Shown here: positions 18,849 to 26,516 of the stretch, piece by piece
Numbering within the stretch: the first letter of the stretch is position 1
How the letters are laid out: each line of letters starts with the position of its first letter
NCBI GenBank assembly: GCA_002437305.1
Contig: DJOW01000017.1
Coordinates: 87,103 to 151,102 of the forward strand
Origin: Bacteroidales bacterium UBA6428
GTDB taxonomy: Bacteria > Bacteroidota > Bacteroidia > Bacteroidales > UBA932
Reading direction: 5' to 3'
DNA length: 64,000 bases
Program-made: the position numbers and the translations under genes
Notes under the pieces: model-generated
What the model was told of the DNA's origin: nothing
Seen by the model: only the letters and a program-made list of their open reading frames with translations
Databases searched by the model: none

Positions 18849-19733
18849 TCACTCCATACGGCGTCCCGAGGTGTTGTTGAAACGGCTCAGGACGTTTTCG
18901 GAATATGTCTTCGTGATCGGAATAGGTGCTACCGAATCATTGTCAAGGTCAAGTTCGTAGCCGTCCTTCTCTTTGCGAAGCACCTTGACCTTGTCCATGT
19001 TCACAATGTATTTCCTGTGGCAACGCACAAGGCTGCTGCCACGGAAACTTTCCTCCACTGTCTTCAGGCGGCAGCGGAGCATATAGCGCTTCAGGTCGCC
19101 TTTGCTGTCGGTGTACCAGACCACTATGTAGTTGTCATCGGACTCGATGTAGTAGAGGTTTGAAGCGCTGACGCAAAGCTTCAGGTCACCGCTGTTGTCG
19201 AAAAGAGTTATCTTCTCCAGCTGCGAGACCGGCACCGCTTCGTCCGAGACCACATTGCCGTAGTTCATCAGACGGATGATCTGGTTCTTGTCCTGAATGG
19301 CATAGTACATTCCGGCAAGAATGTAAGGAATTATCAGTGAAGTGTTTCCGTACAGCAAGGCATTACCCAGAGTCCTAGGAAACTGATCCCATCCTATGCC
19401 GGTGATCGGCACGGTGATGAATGAATATGCCAGACAGATCACGAGCACCTCGCAGACACACCAGGTGATGTAGCCGAGAAGGTTCATCTTTATCCTGTTT
19501 CTGGTCTTGTACATAACGTACTTGCTGAGGATCACTATCATCAGTGAGCCAAGGGCGAAAAGCACCGTGAAAACAAAAAACCTGGAGTTTCCGAGCGCCA
19601 TCCAGCTGTTGTGCGAGAAAGGAAGGCTGACCAGAAGGAACACTATGGAGAACAACGCCGTGAAAGTCACGGTGTAGATAAGTTGGTTCTTGCCGCGCAG
19701 GTAACCAGGCAAAGGATTGTTGAAAAGACCCAT
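18849..19733 (-). CDS. LytTR-domain regulator with membrane domain
   Basis: A 294-residue protein with four hydrophobic segments in the first 160 residues and a C-terminal LytTR DNA-binding domain (about 185-285). Diagnostic LytTR features are LYYIESDDNYIVVWY and SLVRCHRKYIVNMDKV. There is no receiver domain, so it is a membrane-anchored regulator of the type frequent in Bacteroidota, not a standard response regulator. It converges on the phosphorylase gene with a 12-bp gap. Targets and signal are unknown; the neighbouring fab cluster is divergent and could be a target. Confidence 0.85.
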   Translation of the reverse strand: MGLFNNPLPGYLRGKNQLIYTVTFTALFSIVFLLVSLPFSHNSWMALGNSRFFVFTVLFALGSLMIVILSKYVMYKTRNRIKMNLLGYITWCVCEVLVICLAYSFITVPITGIGWDQFPRTLGNALLYGNTSLIIPYILAGMYYAIQDKNQIIRLMNYGNVVSDEAVPVSQLEKITLFDNSGDLKLCVSASNLYYIESDDNYIVVWYTDSKGDLKRYMLRCRLKTVEESFRGSSLVRCHRKYIVNMDKVKVLRKEKDGYELDLDNDSVAPIPITKTYSENVLSRFNNTSGRRME

Positions 19734-19865
19734 CTTATTCTCTTTTTCATAGCAAATATAACACTTTTTGGAATTATCAAAATCCCTTGATTCGCCACAA
19801 ATCTGATCAAATAGCCACTAAAAACATAATTGCGGCTACTAAAAAGGCATATTCACCACTTAATT

Positions 19866-19896
19866 TTTGAACGGCGACACCATATTCATATTTTTG
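19866..19896 (+). promoter_or_regulatory. Complete TTTG-N19-TAnnTTTG promoter of the fab cluster
   Basis: TTTG at 19866-19869 and TATTTTTG at 19889-19896 are separated by exactly 19 bp, the best match in the window to the full Bacteroidota promoter. It lies 33 bp before the fabH start. Confidence 0.65.
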
Positions 19897-19929
19897 TTTG
19901 TGAGAATACATTAATTATAAGAAGAATCC

Positions 19930-20877
19930 ATGAAAATTATCGGAACAGGAAGCGCGCTTCCGAAAAAGGTCGTGACGAATGAGATGCTGACCGAGTTTCT
20001 GGACACCAGCGATGAGTGGATCTATCCCCGCACAGGAATCAAGTCAAGGCACGTGATCTCCGACGAGAATCTGGAGGATCTCGGAGCCGAAGCTGTCCAG
20101 AATGCGCTGGATATGTCCGGTCTCAAGGTGGAGGACATAGATCTTTTCATTGTCTCAAACGTTGTTTCCGAATATGTGACCCCAAGCATCAGCTGCATAA
20201 TCGGTGAGAAACTGGGGTTAAGATGCCCAATGTTCGACATTAACTGTGCTTGCCCAGGATTTGTCTATGCTTTGGACATGGCCGAGGCATATTACAAGGC
20301 CGGAAAAATCAAGAATGCGGTCATCGCCTGTGTGGAGGAGCCGACCAGAATGGTCTCCTGGAAGGACAGAGGCACTTGCGTGCTCTTCGGAGATGGAGCC
20401 GGTGCTGTAGTGTTGACGGAAGGCGGCAACGTGAAAGGAACCAAACTGGATTCAGAGCCGTCCAAGGACGAAATCTGGGAGACAATAAAGTTGAACGAGA
20501 CTCCCTACATCACCAAGGAAGAGGAAAGCGTCCCGATGCAGATGAAAGGACGCGAGGTCTTCAAGTTCGCGGTCAAGGCATGTACAGATGGCGTGAAGGG
20601 TCTTCTGGACGAGGTCGGGATTGACAAGAGCGAGGTATCCTACTTTATGATTCACCAGGCGAACCAAAGAATCATCGACTCGATCATCAAATACATGGGT
20701 GAGCCGGCGAAAAAATTCCCGGTCAACATCACCGACCACGGAAACTCCTCTTCTGCGTCCTGCCCGATACTTCTTGACGAATGCAACCGCAAGGGAATGT
20801 TCAAAAAGGGAGATATTTTGGTCTTTAGTGCCTTTGGAGCCGGACTTCTTTCAGGAGCCGCAGTAGTTGAATGGTAA
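19930..20877 (+). CDS. fabH: 3-oxoacyl-ACP synthase III
   Basis: A 315-residue KAS III enzyme, which condenses a CoA primer with malonyl-ACP to start fatty acid synthesis. The catalytic triad is present: Cys108 in NCACPGF, His242 in MIHQANQRI and Asn272 in HGNSSSAS. It heads a same-strand cluster with fabK, fabF, fabZ and an rluA-type gene. No acyl carrier protein or malonyl transferase gene is in this cluster, so those must lie elsewhere. Branched primer use is possible in this phylum but cannot be read directly. Confidence 0.93.
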   Translation: MKIIGTGSALPKKVVTNEMLTEFLDTSDEWIYPRTGIKSRHVISDENLEDLGAEAVQNALDMSGLKVEDIDLFIVSNVVSEYVTPSISCIIGEKLGLRCPMFDINCACPGFVYALDMAEAYYKAGKIKNAVIACVEEPTRMVSWKDRGTCVLFGDGAGAVVLTEGGNVKGTKLDSEPSKDEIWETIKLNETPYITKEEESVPMQMKGREVFKFAVKACTDGVKGLLDEVGIDKSEVSYFMIHQANQRIIDSIIKYMGEPAKKFPVNITDHGNSSSASCPILLDECNRKGMFKKGDILVFSAFGAGLLSGAAVVEW

Positions 20878-20893
20878 TCTAAACATTAATTAG

Positions 20894-20901
20894 TATCTTT
20901 G
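20894..20901 (+). promoter_or_regulatory. -7 box 7 bp before fabK start
   Basis: TATCTTTG followed by CA lies in the 31-bp gap between fabH and fabK, and the ATG is at 20909. A transcript from here would have almost no leader, giving fabK-fabF-fabZ a second, independent promoter. Confidence 0.55.
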
Positions 20902-20908
20902 CAAGAAT

Positions 20909-21859
20909 ATGATTAAAAGTGTTATATGTGATCTGCTCGGCATCGAGCGCCCTTTGTTCCAGGGAGGTATGGCCTGGATCGCTGACGCAAGGCTGGCCGC
21001 CGCTGTATCAAATGCGGGCGGACTTGGCCTGATTTCTTCCATCAACTTCGGCACAGAGGCCGTAAGAGAGGAAATACGCAAATGCAAAACCTTGACCGAA
21101 AAGCCATTCGGTGTAAACATCATGCTTCAGGCCCCTAACGCCGGAGAAGTCGCGGACATGATCATAGAGGAAGGGATCAGGATCGTGACCACGGGCGCCG
21201 GATCTCCGGCGGCTTACATGGAGAAATGGAAAGCCGCAGGGATAAAGGTGATTCCCGTCGTGGCTTCAGTCGCCTACGCCCTCAAGATGCAGGAGCTCGG
21301 AGCGACGGCCGTCGTGGCGGAAGGAGCCGAGTCCGGAGGACACATCGGGGACATCCACACAATGGCTCTTGTGCCGCAGGTTGTTGACGCGCTCAACATC
21401 CCGGTTCTTGCCGCAGGCGGGATATTCGACGGCAGAGGTGTCGCTGCCGCGTTTATGCTCGGAGCCAAGGGTGTGCAGGTCGGCACGAGATTCCTCATCG
21501 CCGATGAGTGCCATATTCATGAGAACTACAAGGCAAGGTTGATCGCCGCGTCAGATGTCAGCACCATGGTGACCGGCAAGTCCCTTGGAGACGCTGTACG
21601 AAGCCTTAAGACTCCATTCACAAAGAAATTCTTCAAGATGGAATACGACCCGACCGTTCCGAAGGAGGAGGTTCTGAAGTTCGGAACAGGATCGATGCGC
21701 AAGGCCGTCTTTGACGGAGACCTCGCCGGAGGAAGCTTTCTCGCAGGAGAGGTCGCGGGTATGATCAAGAAAAAAGAGACAGCCAGGGAGATTGTCGAGG
21801 ATCTCATGGACGGAGCGGAGAGGCTTCTCGCCGCTGCACCGGAACTAATCGCCAAATAA
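20909..21859 (+). CDS. fabK: Enoyl-ACP reductase II (FabK), FMN-dependent
   Basis: A 316-residue TIM-barrel flavoprotein of the FabK/nitronate monooxygenase family. It begins with the typical ICDLLGIERPLFQGGMAWIA (substrate/FMN loop), and the FMN phosphate site VLAAGGIFDGRGVAAAFMLG is at about residues 168-187. Position between fabH and fabF makes the enoyl reductase role likely, rather than nitronate oxidation. FabK performs the last reduction in each elongation cycle and is insensitive to triclosan, unlike FabI. Confidence 0.9.
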   Translation: MIKSVICDLLGIERPLFQGGMAWIADARLAAAVSNAGGLGLISSINFGTEAVREEIRKCKTLTEKPFGVNIMLQAPNAGEVADMIIEEGIRIVTTGAGSPAAYMEKWKAAGIKVIPVVASVAYALKMQELGATAVVAEGAESGGHIGDIHTMALVPQVVDALNIPVLAAGGIFDGRGVAAAFMLGAKGVQVGTRFLIADECHIHENYKARLIAASDVSTMVTGKSLGDAVRSLKTPFTKKFFKMEYDPTVPKEEVLKFGTGSMRKAVFDGDLAGGSFLAGEVAGMIKKKETAREIVEDLMDGAERLLAAAPELIAK

Positions 21860-21880
21860 CAGACTATCAAAGAATAAAAG

Positions 21881-23140
21881 ATGAATAAAAGAGTAGTAAT
21901 CACAGGAATGGGAGTCATCTCCCCTGTCGGAAATGACGTGGACACGTTCTGGGACAATCTCTGCAACGGAGTGTGCGGAATCGAGGCCATCAAGGCTTTC
22001 CCGACCGACAATCTTCCGGTAGGAATCGCCGGGATAATCAAAGACTTCAAGGCCGAGGAGTACGGCATGGACAAGCCTTTCATCAGAAAGCAGGATCTTT
22101 TCACCCAGTACGGAGTGGCCGCCGCCTACCAGGCCATGAAGCAGGCCGGCCTTGCCTCGCAGGGCGAGGGACAAAACATAGATCCGTTCAGGCTCGGTGT
22201 CTACTTCGGCTCCGGAATCGGAGGCTTCGCTACCCAGTTCAGAGAAATCTCCAAGATGATCGAAGATCCCTCGGGACAGTGGATCTCGCCGCTTTTCATT
22301 CCTACGATGATCTCCAACATAGCCGCCGGACACATCGCGATCATGCATCACGCCGAAGGCCCCTGCCTTGACATCGTGACAGCCTGCGCCACATCCACCA
22401 ACGCGATGGGAGAAGCTTTCAGGGCAATCAGGGACGGTTACGCAGACGCGATAGTCACAGGTGGATGCGAGAATGCCACAATCCCGATCGGAATCGTTGG
22501 ATTCGCCAACGCAAAGGCCCTGTCCAGAGCGACCGATCCTAAATACGCGTCACTCCCGTTCAACGCCAACCGTGCGGGATTCGTGATGGCGGACGGTTCA
22601 GCCGCCCTTGTGCTTGAGGAATATGAGCACGCGAAGGCACGCGGCGCAAAGATCCTCGGCGAGATGGTCGGCTACGGCAACACCTGCGACGCCTACCACT
22701 CCACAGCGCCGAGACCGGACGGAACAACCCAGGCAAAATGCATAGAACTAGCCCTTGAGGAGGCCGGTTTCGACAAGGACAAGGACAATCTTTACATCAA
22801 TGCGCACGGCACCGGAACCAAACTCAATGACGTTGCCGAGACCAAGGCCTACAAGATCGCCCTCGGCGACTTCGCCTACAAGGCTCACATCAGCTCCATC
22901 AAGTCCATGACCGGGCACATGTTCGGAGCGGCCGGAGCGGCCGAGGCGATCGCAACAATCCTTGCTCTGCGTGATGGGATCTGCCCTCCTACAATCAATC
23001 TGGACACTCCTGATCCGGAATGCGACCTTGACTACACCCCTAACAAGGCAGTCAAGACAAATCTGACGATCGGAATCTCCGACTCATTCGGCTTCGGAGG
23101 ACACGATGCCTGCGTCGCCTTCAGAAGATTTGAGGGCTAA
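21881..23140 (+). CDS. fabF: 3-oxoacyl-ACP synthase II
   Basis: A 419-residue KAS II elongation enzyme. The catalytic residues are Cys169 in VTACATS, His309 in NAHGTGT and His346 in TGHMFGAAGA. Full length and standard fold signatures (MGVISPVGNDV at the start, DSFGFGGHDACVAF at the end) are seen. It starts 21 bp after fabK and is followed by fabZ. Confidence 0.95.
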   Translation: MNKRVVITGMGVISPVGNDVDTFWDNLCNGVCGIEAIKAFPTDNLPVGIAGIIKDFKAEEYGMDKPFIRKQDLFTQYGVAAAYQAMKQAGLASQGEGQNIDPFRLGVYFGSGIGGFATQFREISKMIEDPSGQWISPLFIPTMISNIAAGHIAIMHHAEGPCLDIVTACATSTNAMGEAFRAIRDGYADAIVTGGCENATIPIGIVGFANAKALSRATDPKYASLPFNANRAGFVMADGSAALVLEEYEHAKARGAKILGEMVGYGNTCDAYHSTAPRPDGTTQAKCIELALEEAGFDKDKDNLYINAHGTGTKLNDVAETKAYKIALGDFAYKAHISSIKSMTGHMFGAAGAAEAIATILALRDGICPPTINLDTPDPECDLDYTPNKAVKTNLTIGISDSFGFGGHDACVAFRRFEG

Positions 23141-23168
23141 TCCGGAAAGTATTCTAAATCCCACGATC

Positions 23169-23588
23169 ATGAACAAAGAAGAAATCAAACAATTCTTGCC
23201 GCACCGTGAGCCTATGCTTCTGATAGAAGAGGCTCACATTGATGGAAACGGCACGGCTCATTCACAATACAGAATCAAGGATGATGAGTTCTTCACAAGG
23301 GGACATTTTCCTGGAAATCCGATAGTTCCTGGCGTTATACTGTGCGAGATCATGGCTCAAAGCTGCGCGATCCTCGTCAAGGATGAGATCCCGGGGCACA
23401 TAACTCTCTACGCAGGACTTGACAAGGTCCGGTTCAAGAATCCTGTCAAGCCAGGAGACCTTTGCGAGGTGACCGCCACATTGGACGAGAGAAGAGGCAA
23501 TCTGTTTTTCTGCTCCGCCAAACTGGAAGTCGGAGGCAAACTTTGCTGCAAGGGAACGCTCAGCTTCGCTCTCGTGCCAATTAAATAA
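23169..23588 (+). CDS. fabZ: 3-hydroxyacyl-ACP dehydratase, FabZ type
   Basis: A 139-residue hot-dog fold dehydratase that removes water from 3-hydroxyacyl-ACP. The active-site His46 lies in GHFPGNPIVP and Glu60 in VILCEIMAQ. It is a stand-alone FabZ, not the LpxC-FabZ fusion common in this phylum, and it fits its place in the fatty-acid cluster. ATG 23169 is preferred over an in-frame upstream start that would overlap fabF. Its stop overlaps the next start in TAATG. Confidence 0.92.
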   Translation: MNKEEIKQFLPHREPMLLIEEAHIDGNGTAHSQYRIKDDEFFTRGHFPGNPIVPGVILCEIMAQSCAILVKDEIPGHITLYAGLDKVRFKNPVKPGDLCEVTATLDERRGNLFFCSAKLEVGGKLCCKGTLSFALVPIK

Positions 23589-24295
23589 TGGAGTACAGAC
23601 TATTAGGGGAGGAAGAGTACAAGGATCTTGAATCCAGAATCCTTTACGAAGACAACCACCTCCTGGTCTTCAACAAAAGGCCAGGAGAGATTGTCCAGGC
23701 CGACAAGACCGGTGACGAATGCCTTGCTGAGACACTGAAAGCTTTCATAGCGCAAAGAGACGGAAAGCCGGGTAAGGTGTATGTTGGGATACCACATCGC
23801 CTTGACAGGCCTGTCAGCGGCATAACAATCTTCGCAAAGACCTCTAAAGCCCTTTCAAGACTCTCCGAGATGTTCAGGTCCGGGAACATCCACAAGATTT
23901 ATTGGGCTCTATGCTGCAAGGCACCCCGGCAAGAAAGCGCAGAGCTGGACAACTGGTTGGTACGCAACGAGAAACTGAATAAAAGTTTCATCGTGGACAA
24001 CGAGAGAAACAGGGATAGCGCGAAACTTGCAAAACTTAGGTATTCTCACTTAAGGGACACGGACAGGTACTCATTGGTCGAGGTTCATCTTCTTACGGGA
24101 AGGCATCATCAGATCCGCTGCCAGTTGGCCGGGATCGGATGTGTAATCAAAGGGGATCTTAAATACGGAGCTCCACGTTCAAACCCAGATGGAGGGATAT
24201 GCCTCCACTCACATGAGATAAGATTTGTCCACCCGGTGAAAAAGGAGGAAATGGACATCGTGGCACCTCCTCCGGTTTCCTGGAAAATAGGGTAG
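23588..24295 (+). CDS. RluA-family pseudouridine synthase
   Basis: A 235-residue RNA pseudouridine synthase. The catalytic motif GIPHRLDRPVSG places the nucleophile at Asp73, and the RHHQIRCQLAGIGCVIKGD segment is the usual C-terminal signature. There is no N-terminal S4 domain, so it resembles the short RluA/RluC-like class. Target uridine unknown. One-base overlap with fabZ suggests it rides on the fab transcript. Confidence 0.92.
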   Translation: MEYRLLGEEEYKDLESRILYEDNHLLVFNKRPGEIVQADKTGDECLAETLKAFIAQRDGKPGKVYVGIPHRLDRPVSGITIFAKTSKALSRLSEMFRSGNIHKIYWALCCKAPRQESAELDNWLVRNEKLNKSFIVDNERNRDSAKLAKLRYSHLRDTDRYSLVEVHLLTGRHHQIRCQLAGIGCVIKGDLKYGAPRSNPDGGICLHSHEIRFVHPVKKEEMDIVAPPPVSWKIG

Positions 24296-24323
24296 GACAG
24301 ACAAAAAATCATTAACCGGCTGG

Positions 24324-24367
24324 AGTGGGATCGAAAAGGGTAATATTTTTCGGCCCCACTCTTTTTT
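24324..24367. terminator. Rho-independent terminator after the fab/rluA cluster
   Basis: AGTGGGATCGAAAA pairs with TTTTCGGCCCCACT (ending at 24360), followed by a run of T. It ends the plus-strand cluster. The minus-strand AraC-type gene terminates at the same place, so it may act in both directions. Confidence 0.8.
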
Positions 24368-25467
24368 CATGTCGACGCGGCATCCCTGCCGGAAGGTGTG
24401 GTGACATATTCATGCAGCCACTCAGTCGGGGTCTTGCCGGTGTTCACCTTGAACGACATGTTGAACGTCACCGCCGAGTGGAAGCCACACATCTCGGACA
24501 CCTCCCCGATCTTCAGCTTAGGATCCTGCTTGAGCAGCTCTATCGCCCTACGCACCCTGTAATAGTTGACGAACTGGCGAAAGTTCCGTCCAGACAGGAT
24601 GTTTATAGTCTTCGACAAGTAGAGCTTGTTGGTGAACAGCTTGTCCGCAAGCTTTGCCATGTCAAACCCTTGGTTCAGATAAGGCCTCTTCTCCTCCATG
24701 TACATGACGACTCTTTTGTAGAGGTTGTTCATTTTCATGTCCTCCTCGGCCTTGTCAATGTAGGAGGTCCTGAGGTTTCCCTTTATTATGTCCTTGATCC
24801 TGTTCTCGGTCATCGGACTGAGCATGTAGGTCCTACCCGACATGGCTCTTAGGAAAAGCATGGCATAAAGGAACATGAACATGAGAAGCGCCACAGTCAA
24901 GATCACTTCATGGAAATGCCCCGAGGCCGGCAATCCACACAAAAAGATCATACATGCCACAAGGAAAAGAATGGAATACAGGAAACGCGAATAGTCCTCC
25001 ACATTATGCCAGACGGCCATGTTTCTGAACATGGCCCTTATTCCGGAAAATCTCCTGCAGGCGACGTACAGATAGTAGAACAGGACAAGGGAGAGCATTG
25101 ACATAAAAGATAGTACGGCCCTCTGGTACTTGAAGTCGAGGCCACCTGATGATTTCAAGCCAAAAGACAACATTGTCATGAAAGCTAAAAGTTCAAGGCA
25201 CAAGGAAATCTTTAAAGAAGCGTCCGGTTTCTCGAACGAGCACGGATACATGGCCAGCACAGCAACCGAAAAGGAAAGGTTCACGGCAAGTCTTTGCATG
25301 TCCATGGACGCCAAAATCCATTCCGTCACAATCAATGCCACACCTCCGATAGAGGACATGATACGGATGAGATACCTGTGGGTAAGCGCTCCCTTGTTGA
25401 TTCTAAAATCATACACAAAGAAGAAAGATAACTCGGCAAGAGTCAAAAGAGCTATTAATTTTGCCAT
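24367..25467 (-). CDS. AraC-type regulator with membrane N-terminal domain
   Basis: A 366-residue protein: about seven hydrophobic segments over the first 230 residues, then an AraC helix-turn-helix domain in the last 105. Visible HTH parts are FDMAKLADKLFTNKLYLSKT and the second helix pair around IGEVSEMCGFHSAVTFNMSF with the TPTEWLHEY end. Such membrane-AraC proteins are frequent in Bacteroidota. The frame extends up to 25584, but ATG 25467 (MAKLIALLTLAEL) starts a clean membrane domain. No target is evident. Confidence 0.85.
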   Translation of the reverse strand: MAKLIALLTLAELSFFFVYDFRINKGALTHRYLIRIMSSIGGVALIVTEWILASMDMQRLAVNLSFSVAVLAMYPCSFEKPDASLKISLCLELLAFMTMLSFGLKSSGGLDFKYQRAVLSFMSMLSLVLFYYLYVACRRFSGIRAMFRNMAVWHNVEDYSRFLYSILFLVACMIFLCGLPASGHFHEVILTVALLMFMFLYAMLFLRAMSGRTYMLSPMTENRIKDIIKGNLRTSYIDKAEEDMKMNNLYKRVVMYMEEKRPYLNQGFDMAKLADKLFTNKLYLSKTINILSGRNFRQFVNYYRVRRAIELLKQDPKLKIGEVSEMCGFHSAVTFNMSFKVNTGKTPTEWLHEYVTTPSGRDAAST

Positions 25468-25512
25468 CTGCGATAGACTTAGTTTGGTCTGTGTTCTGCG
25501 TCCAAGATAGAA

Positions 25513-25546
25513 ATAAAAAGCCCCCGGGCAGTGGTTTGCCTGGGGG
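25513..25546 (-). terminator. Rho-independent terminator of the YitT gene
   Basis: On the minus strand CCCCCAGGCA pairs with TGCCCGGGGG around a short loop and is followed by TTTTTATTT. It lies 35 bp after the YitT stop. Confidence 0.85.
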
Positions 25547-25580
25547 TATGAGATGAAAATAAAATGATTTTTATAAAAAA

Positions 25581-26513
25581 TCAATTTTTCTTTGCGCTCT
25601 TGATTGTGTCAAAGCCTTGTCCGTAGACCCCGCTCACAGAGGAAATTGAGAGGAAAGCATCAGGATCGACACGTTTGATTGATCTCAAAAGAAGGTTCAA
25701 ATCCGTTTTTCTTGTGATGACCATGAGAACTGAAGCCGGCTTCTTGGAGTACCATCCCTCTCCGTTCAACACGGTGACTCCTCTGTGGAAATCGTTGGCG
25801 ATCATGTCTGCCACCTTATCAAAGTGCCTTGAGAGAATGAACAACTGGACGCTCTGCTTGGATCCGGCAAGGTACAGGTCGACAACGTAGCCGTTGACCG
25901 TGACGATGATCATGCCATAGACAGCTATGGAGAACTTGGCATCGAAAGGAATAGCCTGCCCGTCAGCCCCGAATGAAGGAAACAGCAACGAGGACGCGAT
26001 GATGAACACATCTATCGTAAGGATGATGCGCCCCGGGGAGATATTCCTGAACTTCGTGATGATCATGGCTATGATGTCCGTCCCTCCTGTGCTTCCGCCC
26101 TGCGAGATGGACATGCCTATTCCCACTCCGGCCATCGAACCGCCTATTATCGAGCACATCAGCTTGCCGTTGGACAGTGCGAAATCCTGGATGATCGTCT
26201 CTGGAATAATGGCTTGGAACACATTGAGGCAGACCGATGCAAGGATTATGGCATACACTGTCTTCGCACCGAACGCCGGGCCGATGATGATCACAGAGAT
26301 TATCAGCAGTACAGTGTTTATCACAAAGTAGGAATATCCCATCTTGATGCCGGTGGCGTACTGGATGATGGCGCTTATACCGGAGACTCCGCCTCCGATA
26401 AGATTGTTAGGAGTCAGGAATATCGCCCAACCCACTGTGTAGATGACGATGCCGAGGGTGATCAGGAGATATTCCTTAATGCCCCTCAGGATTGTCGAAG
26501 AACCGATTGCCAT
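25581..26513 (-). CDS. YitT family membrane protein (DUF161/DUF2179)
   Basis: A 310-residue protein with five or six membrane helices and a C-terminal soluble DUF2179 domain of about 80 residues (FDKVADMIANDFHRGVTVLNGEGWYSKK). The membrane half contains the family segment FLTPNNLIGGGVSGISAII. Function is unknown for the family. It begins 4 bp after the leuS stop on the same strand and ends at a strong terminator, so it is read with leuS. Confidence 0.88.
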   Translation of the reverse strand: MAIGSSTILRGIKEYLLITLGIVIYTVGWAIFLTPNNLIGGGVSGISAIIQYATGIKMGYSYFVINTVLLIISVIIIGPAFGAKTVYAIILASVCLNVFQAIIPETIIQDFALSNGKLMCSIIGGSMAGVGIGMSISQGGSTGGTDIIAMIITKFRNISPGRIILTIDVFIIASSLLFPSFGADGQAIPFDAKFSIAVYGMIIVTVNGYVVDLYLAGSKQSVQLFILSRHFDKVADMIANDFHRGVTVLNGEGWYSKKPASVLMVITRKTDLNLLLRSIKRVDPDAFLSISSVSGVYGQGFDTIKSAKKN

Positions 26514-26516
26514 GGA

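Noticed and set aside
25694..25730. GGTTCAAATCC resembling a tRNA T-loop
   Set aside because: It lies within the YitT coding sequence and no acceptor or anticodon stems can be formed around it.
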